Translations under genes and position numbers: made by a program
Part shown: positions 1-7,299 of the stretch, one piece after another
Layout: every line of letters starts with the position of its first letter
Numbering within the stretch: position 1 is the first letter of the stretch
Notes under the pieces: generated by a model
What the model was told of the DNA's origin: nothing
Databases searched by the model: none
The model's input: the letters and a program-made list of their open reading frames with translations, nothing else
Source: CAMAVH01 sp036500145
GTDB lineage: Bacteria; Pseudomonadota; Alphaproteobacteria; SMXQ01
Length of the DNA stretch: 25,170 nucleotides
Direction of reading: 5' to 3'
Assembly (NCBI GenBank): GCA_036500145.1
Contig: DASYCO010000083.1
Coordinates: 1 to 25,170, forward strand

Positions 1-97
1 CAACGGTTCGCCGATGATACACGCAGGGCCGCCCGCGCCGTGGCGGTAGTGGCGCGAAGACCTGTAGAGTACGATAGCGAACGGGCAGGATCGAAGC

Positions 98-469
98 ATG
101 GCTCGCATCGTCGACTCGCGCCTGGTTCTGACCGTTCGCAATCTCGCGGAGTCGACACAGTTCTACGTCGACGTTCTCGGATTCACGCTTCATCTGGTCG
201 ACGGCGCCGGCTGGTGTTTCCTGAGCCGGGACTCGCTGACCGTGATGCTCGGGGAGTGCCCGGACGAACGGCCGGCCAGCGAGCTGGGCGATCACTCCTA
301 CGTCGGTTACCTGGTTGTGGAGGGCGTGGACGAGCTGCATCAGCAGATCATCTCGAGCGGCGCACAGGTGACCGAGCCGGAGGCCAAGCCGTGGGGCTTT
401 CGGGAGTTTGGCCTGCGCACACCGGACGGACATCGCTTCACCTTCGGCGAACGCATCAAGCGCGCCTGA
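98..469 (+). CDS. VOC-family (glyoxalase/bleomycin-resistance fold) protein
   Basis: A 123-residue protein with the length and layout of a one-module-pair vicinal oxygen chelate protein. The N-terminal half reads LTVRNLAESTQFYVDVLGF, the typical first beta-alpha unit (strand, then a helix with FY and LGF). The C-terminal part ends FGLRTPDGHRFTFGERI, the usual last strands with a PDG turn. Family members bind a divalent metal and act as glyoxalases, dioxygenases or antibiotic-binding proteins; the substrate cannot be told here. The ATG at 98 follows a CAGGA-like ribosome site. It lies 72 bp before the aldehyde dehydrogenase on the same strand, so the two may be co-transcribed and deal with reactive aldehydes, which is inference only. 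Confidence 0.8.
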   Translation: MARIVDSRLVLTVRNLAESTQFYVDVLGFTLHLVDGAGWCFLSRDSLTVMLGECPDERPASELGDHSYVGYLVVEGVDELHQQIISSGAQVTEPEAKPWGFREFGLRTPDGHRFTFGERIKRA

Positions 470-541
470 CGGCTGCCGACGAAAAACGAGTTCGCTTCTG
501 CAACCGCAGCCGTCGTAGACGCGTGCTACGATCCGAGTGTG

Positions 542-1969
542 ATGGACCATCTGAATTTCTACATCGGTGGCGCGTGGGTGCCGCCGGTGAAACCGTCCAC
601 GCGCGGCGTCATCAACCCGGCGACCGAGCAATCGATCGGCCGGATCTCGATGGGCAGCGCCGAGGACGTCGACCGCGCCGTTCAAGCCGCGCGCAAGGCG
701 TTCGACACCTATTCGCGGACGACGCGGGAAGAGCGCATCGCGCTGCTCGAGAACATCATTCGCGTGTTCAAGACGAAACAGGACGAGCTGGCGACAACCA
801 TCTCGACCGAAGTCGGCGCGCCGATGTGGCTGTCGAAAGCGGCGCAGGCGGCGGCTGGCATCGGCCACTTCGCGCAGGCGCTGGCCGTGCTGAAGACCTT
901 CGAGTTCGAACAGCCAAGAGGGCGGACGATGGTCGTCCGCGAGCCGGTCGGCGTCGTCGGCATGATCACGCCGTGGAACTGGCCAATCAACCAGATCGCA
1001 TGCAAGGTGGCGCCGGCGCTGGCCGCCGGCTGCACGATTGTGCTGAAGCCGACGGAGGTCGCGCCGCTGAACGCCATCGTGTTCGCGGAGATCCTGCACG
1101 AAGCCGGCGTTCCTCCAGGTGTCTTCAACCTCGTCAACGGCGACGGCCCGACCGTCGGCGAGGCGATCTCCAGCCATCCCGGCATCGACATGGTGTCCTT
1201 CACGGGCTCGACGCGCGCCGGCATCCTGGTGGCGAAGGCGGCGGCCGACACGGTCAAGCGCGTCACCCAGGAACTGGGAGGCAAGTCGGCCAACATCATC
1301 CTGACCGACGCCAGCCTCGAACGCGCGGTGCCGGAAGGCGTGCTGAAATGCTTCGGCAACACGGGGCAGTCCTGCCAGGCGCCGACGCGGATGCTTGTGC
1401 ACCGCTCGCAGCGCGACGTCGCGATCGCCCTGGCGAAGCAGGCCGCTGACAAGGTCAAGGTGGGCGATCCGCTCGATCCCGCCACGACGATGGGGCCGGT
1501 GGTCAACAAGTCGCAGTTTCAGAAGGTGCAGGGCCTCATCGAGCGCGGCATCGCGGAAGGCGCGACCTTGGTGTGCGGAGGCCCAGGCCGTCCGGCCGGC
1601 TTCAACCGCGGCTACTTCATCCGGCCGACCGTCTTCGCCGACGTGACGCAGGACATGGCCATCGCGCGGGAGGAAATCTTCGGGCCGGTGCTGTCGATGA
1701 TGACCTACGACAGCGAGGAAGAGGCCATTGCCATCGCCAACGACACGCCCTACGGGCTGTCGGCCTACGTCCAGTCGGAAAACCTCGACCATGCGCGCCG
1801 CGTCGCGGAGAAGGTCCGCGCCGGGCGCGTCTACCTCAACGGCGCGCGGGCCGACCGCAGCGCGCCGTTCGGCGGCTACAAGCAGTCCGGCAACGGGCGG
1901 GAGAACGGCGTGTTCGGCTTCGAGGAGTATCTCGAGGTCAAGGCCGTGCTCGGCTACCAGAGCGCCTGA
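542..1969 (+). CDS. NAD(P)+-dependent aldehyde dehydrogenase
   Basis: A 475-residue member of the aldehyde dehydrogenase superfamily, which oxidises aldehydes to carboxylates in the cytoplasm. The catalytic set is complete: Asn146 in TPWNWP, Lys169 in VLKPTE, the general base Glu244 in QELGGKSAN, and the nucleophile Cys278 in NTGQSCQAPTR. The late motifs EEIFGPVLS and PFGGYKQSGNGRENG are also present. Length is normal for the family. A GTG lies directly before the ATG (539 and 542); I chose the ATG, and neither has a strong ribosome site. The GQSC version of the cysteine motif and the C-terminal EYLEVK are common in broad-specificity members, so the substrate is not assigned. An intrinsic terminator follows at 2052-2076. 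Confidence 0.93.
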   Translation: MDHLNFYIGGAWVPPVKPSTRGVINPATEQSIGRISMGSAEDVDRAVQAARKAFDTYSRTTREERIALLENIIRVFKTKQDELATTISTEVGAPMWLSKAAQAAAGIGHFAQALAVLKTFEFEQPRGRTMVVREPVGVVGMITPWNWPINQIACKVAPALAAGCTIVLKPTEVAPLNAIVFAEILHEAGVPPGVFNLVNGDGPTVGEAISSHPGIDMVSFTGSTRAGILVAKAAADTVKRVTQELGGKSANIILTDASLERAVPEGVLKCFGNTGQSCQAPTRMLVHRSQRDVAIALAKQAADKVKVGDPLDPATTMGPVVNKSQFQKVQGLIERGIAEGATLVCGGPGRPAGFNRGYFIRPTVFADVTQDMAIAREEIFGPVLSMMTYDSEEEAIAIANDTPYGLSAYVQSENLDHARRVAEKVRAGRVYLNGARADRSAPFGGYKQSGNGRENGVFGFEEYLEVKAVLGYQSA

Positions 1970-2051
1970 GCGCGCGGCATCGGAATTCCGGGCACCCCCC
2001 GGAACAGGAGTCCTTGGGCTCCGTCTCCCTAACGGGAGCTTCTTGAAACTG

Positions 2052-2076
2052 GCCGGGGCTCGTCCCCGGCTTTTTT
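2052..2076 (+). terminator. Rho-independent terminator after the aldehyde dehydrogenase
   Basis: A perfect 7-bp GC stem (GCCGGGG at 2052-2058 with CCCCGGC at 2064-2070), a 5-nt loop and a run of six T at 2071-2076. It faces the end of the dehydrogenase and separates it from the leftward operon that ends at 2087. Confidence 0.88.
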
Positions 2077-2086
2077 CATGCCTGGC

Positions 2087-2581
2087 TTAGTCGCCGACGT
2101 CGAAGTCGCCATTCTGGGGCGGCGCGATCGGCGTGAAGGCGCAGCGGTCGGGCTTGATGTCGAGCAGCGGCGTGCCGTCCAGGCAGTCGAGCCCGCGCAC
2201 CAGCACCAGGTTCTTCTCCAGGCCGACGAACCGGACGATGGAGCTGCCGATGGGATTGGGCCGCACGGGCGAACGCAGCGAGAAGGTGCCGCGCGAGGTG
2301 CCGTCGCTCGCCGGGCTTTGCAGCACGAGGTCGCGGCGCGACAGGCTGAGCCAGTAGAGCACTTCGAGCTCTTCGTAGTCGCCGACGCGGTTGAGCGCCG
2401 GCACCCAGGGCTCGAAGACCTCTATGCGGCAGACCGGCCCGTCCTTGCGGCCCTGGCGCGGGCATTCCATGCGCGAGGTCCAGGGCGTGCGGATGCGGCC
2501 GATGAAGATCAGCCCCGCGTCCGTCGCGGCCGGAAGGTCGATGGCGATTTCCGCCGCGCGGATTTCGTTCTCCCGGACCAT
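2087..2581 (-). CDS. trmO: TrmO-family (UPF0066/TsaA-like) SAM-dependent tRNA methyltransferase
   Basis: A 164-residue protein of the TrmO/YaeB (UPF0066) fold. The family signature is visible: FIGRIRTPW near residue 23, then FEPWVPALNRVGDYEELEVLYWL, then the conserved block FSLRSPVRPNPIGSSIVRFVGL and the end region GLDCLDGTPLLDIKP. In E. coli TrmO N6-methylates t6A37 in some tRNAs. The start at 2581 has a good AGGAGA site 6 nt upstream; the frame stays open further upstream but that part is a shadow of Mop. It is the last gene of the molybdenum-type operon, 14 bp after Mop. Members of this family in metal-related operons may not all be tRNA enzymes, so the family is certain and the function here is less so. 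Confidence 0.85.
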   Translation of the reverse strand: MVRENEIRAAEIAIDLPAATDAGLIFIGRIRTPWTSRMECPRQGRKDGPVCRIEVFEPWVPALNRVGDYEELEVLYWLSLSRRDLVLQSPASDGTSRGTFSLRSPVRPNPIGSSIVRFVGLEKNLVLVRGLDCLDGTPLLDIKPDRCAFTPIAPPQNGDFDVGD

Positions 2582-2595
2582 CTCGCTCTCCTGGA

Positions 2596-2805
2596 TCAGT
2601 CGACGCCGACCATCACGTCGGAGGACTTCACCACGGCATAGGCCGGCTGGCCGACCTTCAGCTTCAGGTCGTCGACGGACTGGTTGGTGATCGAGGAGGT
2701 GACGATGACGCCGCCGCCGATGTCGATGCGGACATGGGCGGTCGTCTGGCCCTTGGTCACTTCGACGACGGTGCCTTTCAGGACGTTGCGCGCGCTGATC
2801 TTCAT
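2596..2805 (-). CDS. mop: Molbindin (Mop), molybdate-binding TOBE-domain protein
   Basis: A 69-residue protein that is a single Mop/TOBE domain, the exact size of known molbindins. It starts MKISARNVLKGTVVEV and carries the family elements RIDIGGGVIVTSSITNQSV and AYAVVKSSDVMVG. Molbindins form hexamers that bind molybdate or tungstate oxyanions in the cytoplasm and act as store or buffer. Its ATG shares four bases with the stop of the upstream ATPase gene (ATGA), so the two are translationally coupled. Because this Mo protein is built into the operon, the FecB/BtuCD-like importer upstream probably carries molybdate or tungstate. The ModE protein in this window lacks Mop domains, so this free Mop could supply metal sensing in trans. 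Confidence 0.93.
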   Translation of the reverse strand: MKISARNVLKGTVVEVTKGQTTAHVRIDIGGGVIVTSSITNQSVDDLKLKVGQPAYAVVKSSDVMVGVD

Positions 2806-3596
2806 GGTCGGTCTCCTGTGCGGGGGCTGGGGATGGAGGGCGTGCAGACATATTGCTTCAAGGCGTCGACATAGGCCACTTCGACGTCGATGTCGTAGAG
2901 GGTCCGCATGTTGGCGGCGGTGATGACTTCGGTCGGCGCGCCGACGGCGAGCAGGCCGCCACGCCGCAGCAGGACGACGCGGTCGGCAGAGAAGAAGGCC
3001 TCGTCGGGCGCATGGGTCGAGAACAGGGTGGCGACGCCGGTCGCCGCGAGGCCGCGGATGCGCTCCAGCAGCTTGATGCGGTTGCCGAAGTCGAGGCTGG
3101 CGGTCGGCTCGTCCATCACGAGCACGCGCGGTTCCTGCGCCAGCGCGCGGGCGATGGAAGCGAGCTGGCGCTCGCCGCCGCTGATCTCGTCGCAGCGCCG
3201 TTCGGCGAGATGCGCGATGCCGAGCAGGTCGAGGGCCGCGTCGGCGAGGCGGCGGTCAGCGGCGGATGGCGTGGCGAAGAGATCGATGCGCGGCGCGCGC
3301 CCCATCAACACCACTTCGCGCACGGTGAAGGGGAAGAAGATGTTGGCGGCTTGCGGCACGTAGGCGATGCGCGCGGCGCGCTCGCGGTCGGACCAGGCGG
3401 CCAGCGGCCGGCCGTCGAGCGTCAGGGTGCCGCCCTTCGCGGGCAGCAGGCCAAGCAGCGTCTTCATCAGCGTCGTCTTGCCGCTGCCGTTCGGCCCGAG
3501 CAGGCAGAGCACTTCGCCCGCATGCAGGTCGAAGCCGACATGGCTGCCGACGGTCTTGCGGCCGTAACCGAAGGAGAGGTCCTGCACCGAGAGCAT
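2802..3596 (-). CDS. ABC transporter ATPase, BtuD/FecE/MolC type
   Basis: A 264-residue ATPase with Walker A GPNGSGKTT (residues 34-42), the Q-loop region AYVPQAANIFFPF, signature EISGGERQ, Walker B VLVMDEPTASLD and the H-loop FSTHAPDEAFF. Together with the permease it forms the inner-membrane part of a type II importer, the architecture used for B12, haem, iron chelates and, in Haemophilus MolBC, molybdate. I start it at ATG 3596, where it overlaps the permease stop as TGATG; the open frame reaches 3632 but those extra codons lie inside the permease gene. It is followed with a 4-base overlap by Mop, which is the main evidence that the cargo is an oxyanion of molybdenum or tungsten rather than iron or B12. 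Confidence 0.88.
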   Translation of the reverse strand: MLSVQDLSFGYGRKTVGSHVGFDLHAGEVLCLLGPNGSGKTTLMKTLLGLLPAKGGTLTLDGRPLAAWSDRERAARIAYVPQAANIFFPFTVREVVLMGRAPRIDLFATPSAADRRLADAALDLLGIAHLAERRCDEISGGERQLASIARALAQEPRVLVMDEPTASLDFGNRIKLLERIRGLAATGVATLFSTHAPDEAFFSADRVVLLRRGGLLAVGAPTEVITAANMRTLYDIDVEVAYVDALKQYVCTPSIPSPRTGDRP

Positions 3597-4627
3597 CAGC
3601 GCCAGCCTTGGCGGGTCGTCGCCAGCAGCCAAAGGAAGAAGGGCGCACCCAGCAGCGCGGTCAGGATGCCGAGGGGCAGCTCGGTCGGCGCCAGGGTGCG
3701 CGCGACAAGGTCGATGGCGATGAGGAAGCCGCCGCCGAGCATCAGCGAGGTCGGCAGCAGGCGCGCGAAGTCGGGGCCCACCAGCATGCGCGCGATGTGG
3801 GGGATCAAGAGGCCGATCCAGCCGATCACGCCGGTGATGGAGACGCAGGCGGCGGTCATCAAGGTCGCGGAGGCGATGAAGACGAGGCGCAGGCGGCGCG
3901 TCGGCAGGCCGAGCGCCCGGGCTTCTTCCTCGCCCAGGGTCATGACGTTCATGCGCCAGCGCAGCAGGCAGAGCGGCACGAGGCCGATCAGCAATGCGGG
4001 AAGCACGGTTTCGATGTCATGCGTGGTGACGGCGGCGAGGCTGCCGAGCAGCCAGTAGGTGATGGCGGGCAGCTGGTTGTAGGGGTCGGCGAGCAGCTTG
4101 ATCAGCGAGATGCCGGCGGAGAGCAGCGCGCCGATCGCCAGGCCCGACAGCACGAGGACCAGCGTCGGGTCGTGATGGCGCATGGCGGCGCCGATGCCGT
4201 AGACGAGGCCGACGGCGATCAGGCCGCCCGCGAAGGCGAAGAGCTGGATGACGATGACCGGCTGCGACAGGAAGATGCCGAGCACTGCGCCGAGGCTGGC
4301 ACCGGCCGAAACGCCGAGGATGTCGGGCGAGACGAGCGGGTTGCGGAAGATGCTCTGGTAAGTCGCGCCGGCGGCCGACAGGGCGAAGCCGACCATCAGG
4401 CCTGCCAGCACGCGCGGCAGGCGGATCTGCCAGAACACGGTCTGCGCCGTGGCGTCCTGCGTTGTGCCGGAGAGCAGCGCGAGGATCTGGCGTGGCGCGA
4501 GGTCGTACTTGCCGAAGCAGAGCGCGGCGAGGGCGAGGGCGCAGAGCAGCAGGGCGCAGCCGGCGGCTGTCCAGCGGAAGCGGCTGGCGCTCCATTGTGC
4601 CGCAGTCGCAGGCTCTGCCGTCGTCAC
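3596..4627 (-). CDS. ABC transporter permease, BtuC/FecCD/MolB family
   Basis: A 343-residue integral membrane protein of the FecCD/BtuC family, with about nine or ten hydrophobic segments after a hydrophilic N-terminus. Family motifs include IRLPRVLAGLMVGFALSAAG, QSIFRNPLVSPDILGVSAGASLGA, EEEARALGL (the coupling helix region) and GVIGWIGLLIPHIARMLVGPD. I choose a GTG start at 4627, which overlaps the stop of the binding-protein gene as GTGA; the open frame continues to 4942 but that is a shadow. Tight overlaps on both sides show one operon with translational coupling. The sequence alone does not separate iron, B12 and molybdate carriers; the operon context (Mop, facing modABC) points to molybdate or tungstate. 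Confidence 0.88.
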   Translation of the reverse strand: MTTAEPATAAQWSASRFRWTAAGCALLLCALALAALCFGKYDLAPRQILALLSGTTQDATAQTVFWQIRLPRVLAGLMVGFALSAAGATYQSIFRNPLVSPDILGVSAGASLGAVLGIFLSQPVIVIQLFAFAGGLIAVGLVYGIGAAMRHHDPTLVLVLSGLAIGALLSAGISLIKLLADPYNQLPAITYWLLGSLAAVTTHDIETVLPALLIGLVPLCLLRWRMNVMTLGEEEARALGLPTRRLRLVFIASATLMTAACVSITGVIGWIGLLIPHIARMLVGPDFARLLPTSLMLGGGFLIAIDLVARTLAPTELPLGILTALLGAPFFLWLLATTRQGWR

Positions 4628-5670
4628 GGCGTCGCCGTCGCGTTGCGCAGCAACTCGTCGAGCTGCGCGTCCGTCAGGTCGACCTGGTAGAACAGCTTGT
4701 AGAAGTCGCGCGTGGTGGCGCGCAGGTCGTCGGGCACGGCGCTGGGATAGAGCAGGCGCGATAGCCAGCGCACGCCGATCAGGCGGTTGACGCCGGGCGG
4801 CGAGTCGAACCAGCCGAAGGGCCGGCTCGGCGCCACGTAGATGCGCTTGTCGCGCACGGCCTTGATGCCGCTCCAGGCGGGATCGCCGAGCGCCGCCGTC
4901 TTGAAGCCGTCCTCCAGCGCCAGGATGACGTCGGGGTTCCACTGCAGCACCTGCTCGAGCGACACGGTGCGTAGGCCGCCCTGGCCGGCCGCCGCCGCGA
5001 CGTTGACGCCGCCGACGGCCTCCAGCACTTCCATGTTGATGGAGCCGGCGAGGCCGGTCTCCAGGCCGTTGGGGCCGCGGCCGTAGTAGATGCGCGGCCG
5101 CAGGTCCGGCGGCACCACGTCGGTCTTCTGGCGCAGGGCGACCAGCGTGTCGTCGGCGTAGTCCGCGAGGGTCTTGGCGCGGTCGGCGACGCCCAGCAGG
5201 TCGCCGAGCTTGCGGTAGGTGTCGGCGGTCTTCGCGAAGCTGCCGTCGAGCAGCACGTAGGGAATGCCGGTCTGCATCTGCACGCGGTCGGCGAGTGAAG
5301 CGTAGGTCGCTTCAAGGCTGCCGACGTCGAGGATCAGGTCGGGCTTGAACTTGAGCACGGCCTCCACGTTCGCGGTGCTGCCCTGGCCCGCGAGGCGGCC
5401 GGTGATAGGCAGGTCGCGATAGGCCGGCGCGAGGTAGGCGCGCTCCGCGGCGGACATGGCGCGCGGCCAGCCCAGCAGCTTGTCCGGCGCCAGGGTGTAG
5501 AGCAGCACCGAGGCGGGCGGCCCGGCGACGAAGACGCGCGCGACCTGGGCGGGAACCTCGACGTGGCGACCGGCGGAATCGACGAAGTCGCGGGCGACGC
5601 CTTCGACGCTCGAAAGGAGAAGGCAGGCGGACAGCGCGGAAATGAAACGGAACAGGCGCGCGAACTGCAT
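4624..5670 (-). CDS. Periplasmic substrate-binding protein of a type II ABC importer (FecB/BtuF/MolA type)
   Basis: A 348-residue exported protein. The N-terminus MQFARLFRFISALSACLLL is a signal peptide; LSAC resembles a lipobox but sits inside the hydrophobic core, so ordinary cleavage near residue 26 is more likely. The body begins DFVDSAGRHVEVP, the usual first strand of class III binding proteins, then has VEAVLKFKPDLILDVG and LEQVLQWNPDVILAL, one from each lobe, and near the C-terminus RPFGWFDSPPGVNRLIGVRWL. The ATG at 5670 has an AAGGGG ribosome site; an upstream extension to 5739 would run through the promoter region and is rejected. It is the first gene of the leftward operon, divergent from modA. 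Cargo is inferred as molybdate or tungstate from Mop and the shared ModE-like sites. Confidence 0.88.
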   Translation of the reverse strand: MQFARLFRFISALSACLLLSSVEGVARDFVDSAGRHVEVPAQVARVFVAGPPASVLLYTLAPDKLLGWPRAMSAAERAYLAPAYRDLPITGRLAGQGSTANVEAVLKFKPDLILDVGSLEATYASLADRVQMQTGIPYVLLDGSFAKTADTYRKLGDLLGVADRAKTLADYADDTLVALRQKTDVVPPDLRPRIYYGRGPNGLETGLAGSINMEVLEAVGGVNVAAAAGQGGLRTVSLEQVLQWNPDVILALEDGFKTAALGDPAWSGIKAVRDKRIYVAPSRPFGWFDSPPGVNRLIGVRWLSRLLYPSAVPDDLRATTRDFYKLFYQVDLTDAQLDELLRNATATP

Positions 5671-5697
5671 CAATATCCCCTTAAAACGAGAATTAAC

Positions 5698-5721
5698 CGT
5701 TGTATTCAAACAGATATTACG
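5698..5721. promoter_or_regulatory. ModE-box-like operator 1, over the leftward promoter
   Basis: An imperfect 24-bp inverted repeat, CGTTGTAT-N8-ATATTACG. It has the spacing of the classical ModE operator (CGTTATAT-N8-ATATAACG); the left arm has one mismatch and the right arm one. It covers a possible leftward -10 (TATCTG, complement of 5711-5716) that stands 17 bp from a possible -35 (TTGGGC, complement of 5734-5739). ModE with molybdate represses transport operons in known systems, so the binding-protein operon is likely shut when Mo is plentiful. Judged by eye against a remembered consensus. Confidence 0.68.
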
Positions 5722-5722
5722 C

Positions 5723-5751
5723 TTGGCCTCGATGCCCAATGGTTATATCTT
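5723..5751 (+). promoter_or_regulatory. Candidate promoter of modABC
   Basis: TTGGCC at 5723-5728 and TATCTT at 5746-5751 are separated by exactly 17 bp, each matching four of six bases of the sigma-70-type consensus. The -10 lies inside the second ModE-like site, which suits repression. A second possible pair further upstream (TTAACC at 5693, TATTAC at 5716, also 17 bp apart) cannot be excluded. Confidence 0.42.
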
Positions 5752-5764
5752 TTCTAGCATATCG
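5741..5764. promoter_or_regulatory. ModE-box-like operator 2, over the rightward modA promoter
   Basis: GGTTATAT-N8-GCATATCG has the same 24-bp size as site 1. The left arm matches the ModE half-site at seven of eight bases and the right arm at five of eight, so it is weaker. Its centre is 43 bp, about four helical turns, from the centre of site 1, which would put two dimers on one face of the DNA. It overlaps the candidate modABC -10. Confidence 0.5.
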
Positions 5765-5785
5765 ACTTCGATCAAGGGGATCATG

Positions 5786-6577
5786 ATGCTACGACGCACT
5801 ATTCTGAAATCCGCGCTGTTGCTGCTCGCCGGCGCGGCGGTCGTCAGCGCCGGCTTCGTCAAGCCGGCTGCGGCGCAGTCCAAGGATGTCCTGGTGTTCG
5901 CTGCGGCGAGCATGAAGAACGCCCTCGACGACATCGCCAAGCAGTGGCAGGCCGAAACCGGCAAGTCCGTGAAGGTCTCCTACGGCGGCAGCTCGGCGCT
6001 CGCCAAGCAGATCGAGCAGGGCGCGCCTGCCGACCTCTTCATCTCGGCCGACACCGACTGGATGAAGTACGTCGCCGACAAGAACCTCATCAAGGCCGAC
6101 ACGCGCGTCGACATGCTCGGCAACCGCATCGTCCTGGTTGCCGGCAAGGATGACAAGAGCACGCTGAAGATCGCGCCGGGCTTCAAGCTCAGCGACGCCG
6201 TCGGCACCGGCAAGCTCGCCATGGCCAACGTGGACTCGGTGCCTGCCGGCAAGTACGGCAAGGCCGCCCTGGAAAAGCTCGGCGTGTGGGACTCGGTTTC
6301 GGGCAAGGTCGCCCAGTCCGACGACGTGCGCGCCGCCCTGGCGCTCGTGTCGCGCGGCGAAGCGCCGTTCGGCATCGTCTACGCGACGGACGCCGCGGCA
6401 GATCCCGGCGTGCGCGTGGTCGACACCTTCCCGCTCGACACCCATCCGCCGATTATCTACCCGGCGGCCGTGCTCGCGGGCTCGACCAATGCGGACGCGA
6501 ACGCCTTCCTGACCTACATGCGCTCGGCCAAGGCCAAGCCGCTGTTCGAAAAGCAGGGCTTCGCTGTTCTCAACTAA
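5786..6577 (+). CDS. modA: Molybdate ABC transporter periplasmic binding protein ModA
   Basis: A 263-residue exported protein with a signal peptide (MLRRTILKSALLLLAGAAVV, cleavage likely after the AAA at residue 30). The mature start is typical of ModA: VLVFAAASMKNALDDIAKQW, followed by VSYGGSSALAKQIEQGAPADLFISAD, whose serines and backbone amides hold the oxyanion, then ANVDSVPAGKYGKAALEKLG and FGIVYATDA. Two ATGs occur in a row (5783 and 5786); the second has the better 6-nt distance to the AAGGGG site. First gene of modABC, 24 bp before modB, and divergent from the second Mo-type importer. It would bind molybdate, perhaps tungstate, in the periplasm and hand it to ModB. Confidence 0.96.
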   Translation: MLRRTILKSALLLLAGAAVVSAGFVKPAAAQSKDVLVFAAASMKNALDDIAKQWQAETGKSVKVSYGGSSALAKQIEQGAPADLFISADTDWMKYVADKNLIKADTRVDMLGNRIVLVAGKDDKSTLKIAPGFKLSDAVGTGKLAMANVDSVPAGKYGKAALEKLGVWDSVSGKVAQSDDVRAALALVSRGEAPFGIVYATDAAADPGVRVVDTFPLDTHPPIIYPAAVLAGSTNADANAFLTYMRSAKAKPLFEKQGFAVLN

Positions 6578-6601
6578 GCGAAGCTCGGCTAACTTGCCTG
6601 C

Positions 6602-7297
6602 ATGTTTCAGGCGCTAACGACTGAAGAGTGGCAGATTGTCGAGCTGAGCCTGCGCATCGCGACGTGGGCGATGTTCGGCAGTCTGCCATTCGGCTTATTG
6701 GTGGCATGGATCCTGGCGCGCAAGCGCTTCTGGGGCCATGCGCTCCTCAACAGCATCGTCCATCTGCCGCTCGTCATGCCGCCGGTGGTGACGGGCTACA
6801 TGCTCCTCCTGCTGTTCGGCCGTCGCGGCTTCTTCGGCGCAGCCCTTGCCGACGTCGGCATCGTCTTCGCCTTCCGCTGGACGGGCGCCGCGCTCGCCTG
6901 CGCCGTCATGGGCTTTCCGCTCATGGTGCGCGCCATGCGGCTTTCCATCGAGGCGGTGGATCGTCGCCTCGAAGCGGCTGCCGGCACGCTCGGCGCCAAC
7001 GCGCTCTGGGTCTTCGTCACCGTCACGCTGCCGCTGATTCTGCCGGGCGTCGTCGCCGGCATGATCCTGAGCTTCGCCAAGGCCATGGGCGAGTTCGGCG
7101 CGACCATCACCTTCGTCTCCAACATTCCCGGCGAGACGCGCACCTTGCCGACGGCGATCTACACCTTCCTCAACGTGCCGGGCGGCGACGCCGGCGCGCT
7201 CCGCCTGACGCTGATCTCGGTGGCGCTCTCCCTGGCGGCGCTGCTGGCCTCCGAATGGCTGGCGCGCCGCGCCGCGCGCAACGTGGGGGCCGCCTAG
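6602..7297 (+). CDS. modB: Molybdate ABC transporter permease ModB
   Basis: A 231-residue inner-membrane protein with about five hydrophobic spans, the normal ModB size. The motif LPLVMPPVVTGYMLLLLFGRRGFFG near residue 55 and the coupling-helix (EAA) region EAAAGTLGANALWVFVTVTLPLILPGVVAG are characteristic, as is SFAKAMGEFGATITFVSNIPGETRTLPTAIYTF. It forms the membrane channel of the type I molybdate importer with ModA and ModC. No strong ribosome site is visible before the ATG at 6602. It ends 2 bp before modC. Confidence 0.96.
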   Translation: MFQALTTEEWQIVELSLRIATWAMFGSLPFGLLVAWILARKRFWGHALLNSIVHLPLVMPPVVTGYMLLLLFGRRGFFGAALADVGIVFAFRWTGAALACAVMGFPLMVRAMRLSIEAVDRRLEAAAGTLGANALWVFVTVTLPLILPGVVAGMILSFAKAMGEFGATITFVSNIPGETRTLPTAIYTFLNVPGGDAGALRLTLISVALSLAALLASEWLARRAARNVGAA

Positions 7298-7299
7298 CC

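Noticed and set aside
40..1449. Long open frame overlapping the VOC and aldehyde dehydrogenase genes
   Set aside because: Its product is an Arg/Gly/Ala-rich string with no domain; it is a shadow frame of two well-supported genes in GC-rich DNA.
2802..5670. Reading the leftward ABC system as a siderophore or B12 importer
   Set aside because: The protein families alone allow it, but the coupled Mop gene and the ModE-like sites in the shared promoter favour molybdate or tungstate. The cobalamin riboswitch is attached to a different transcript.
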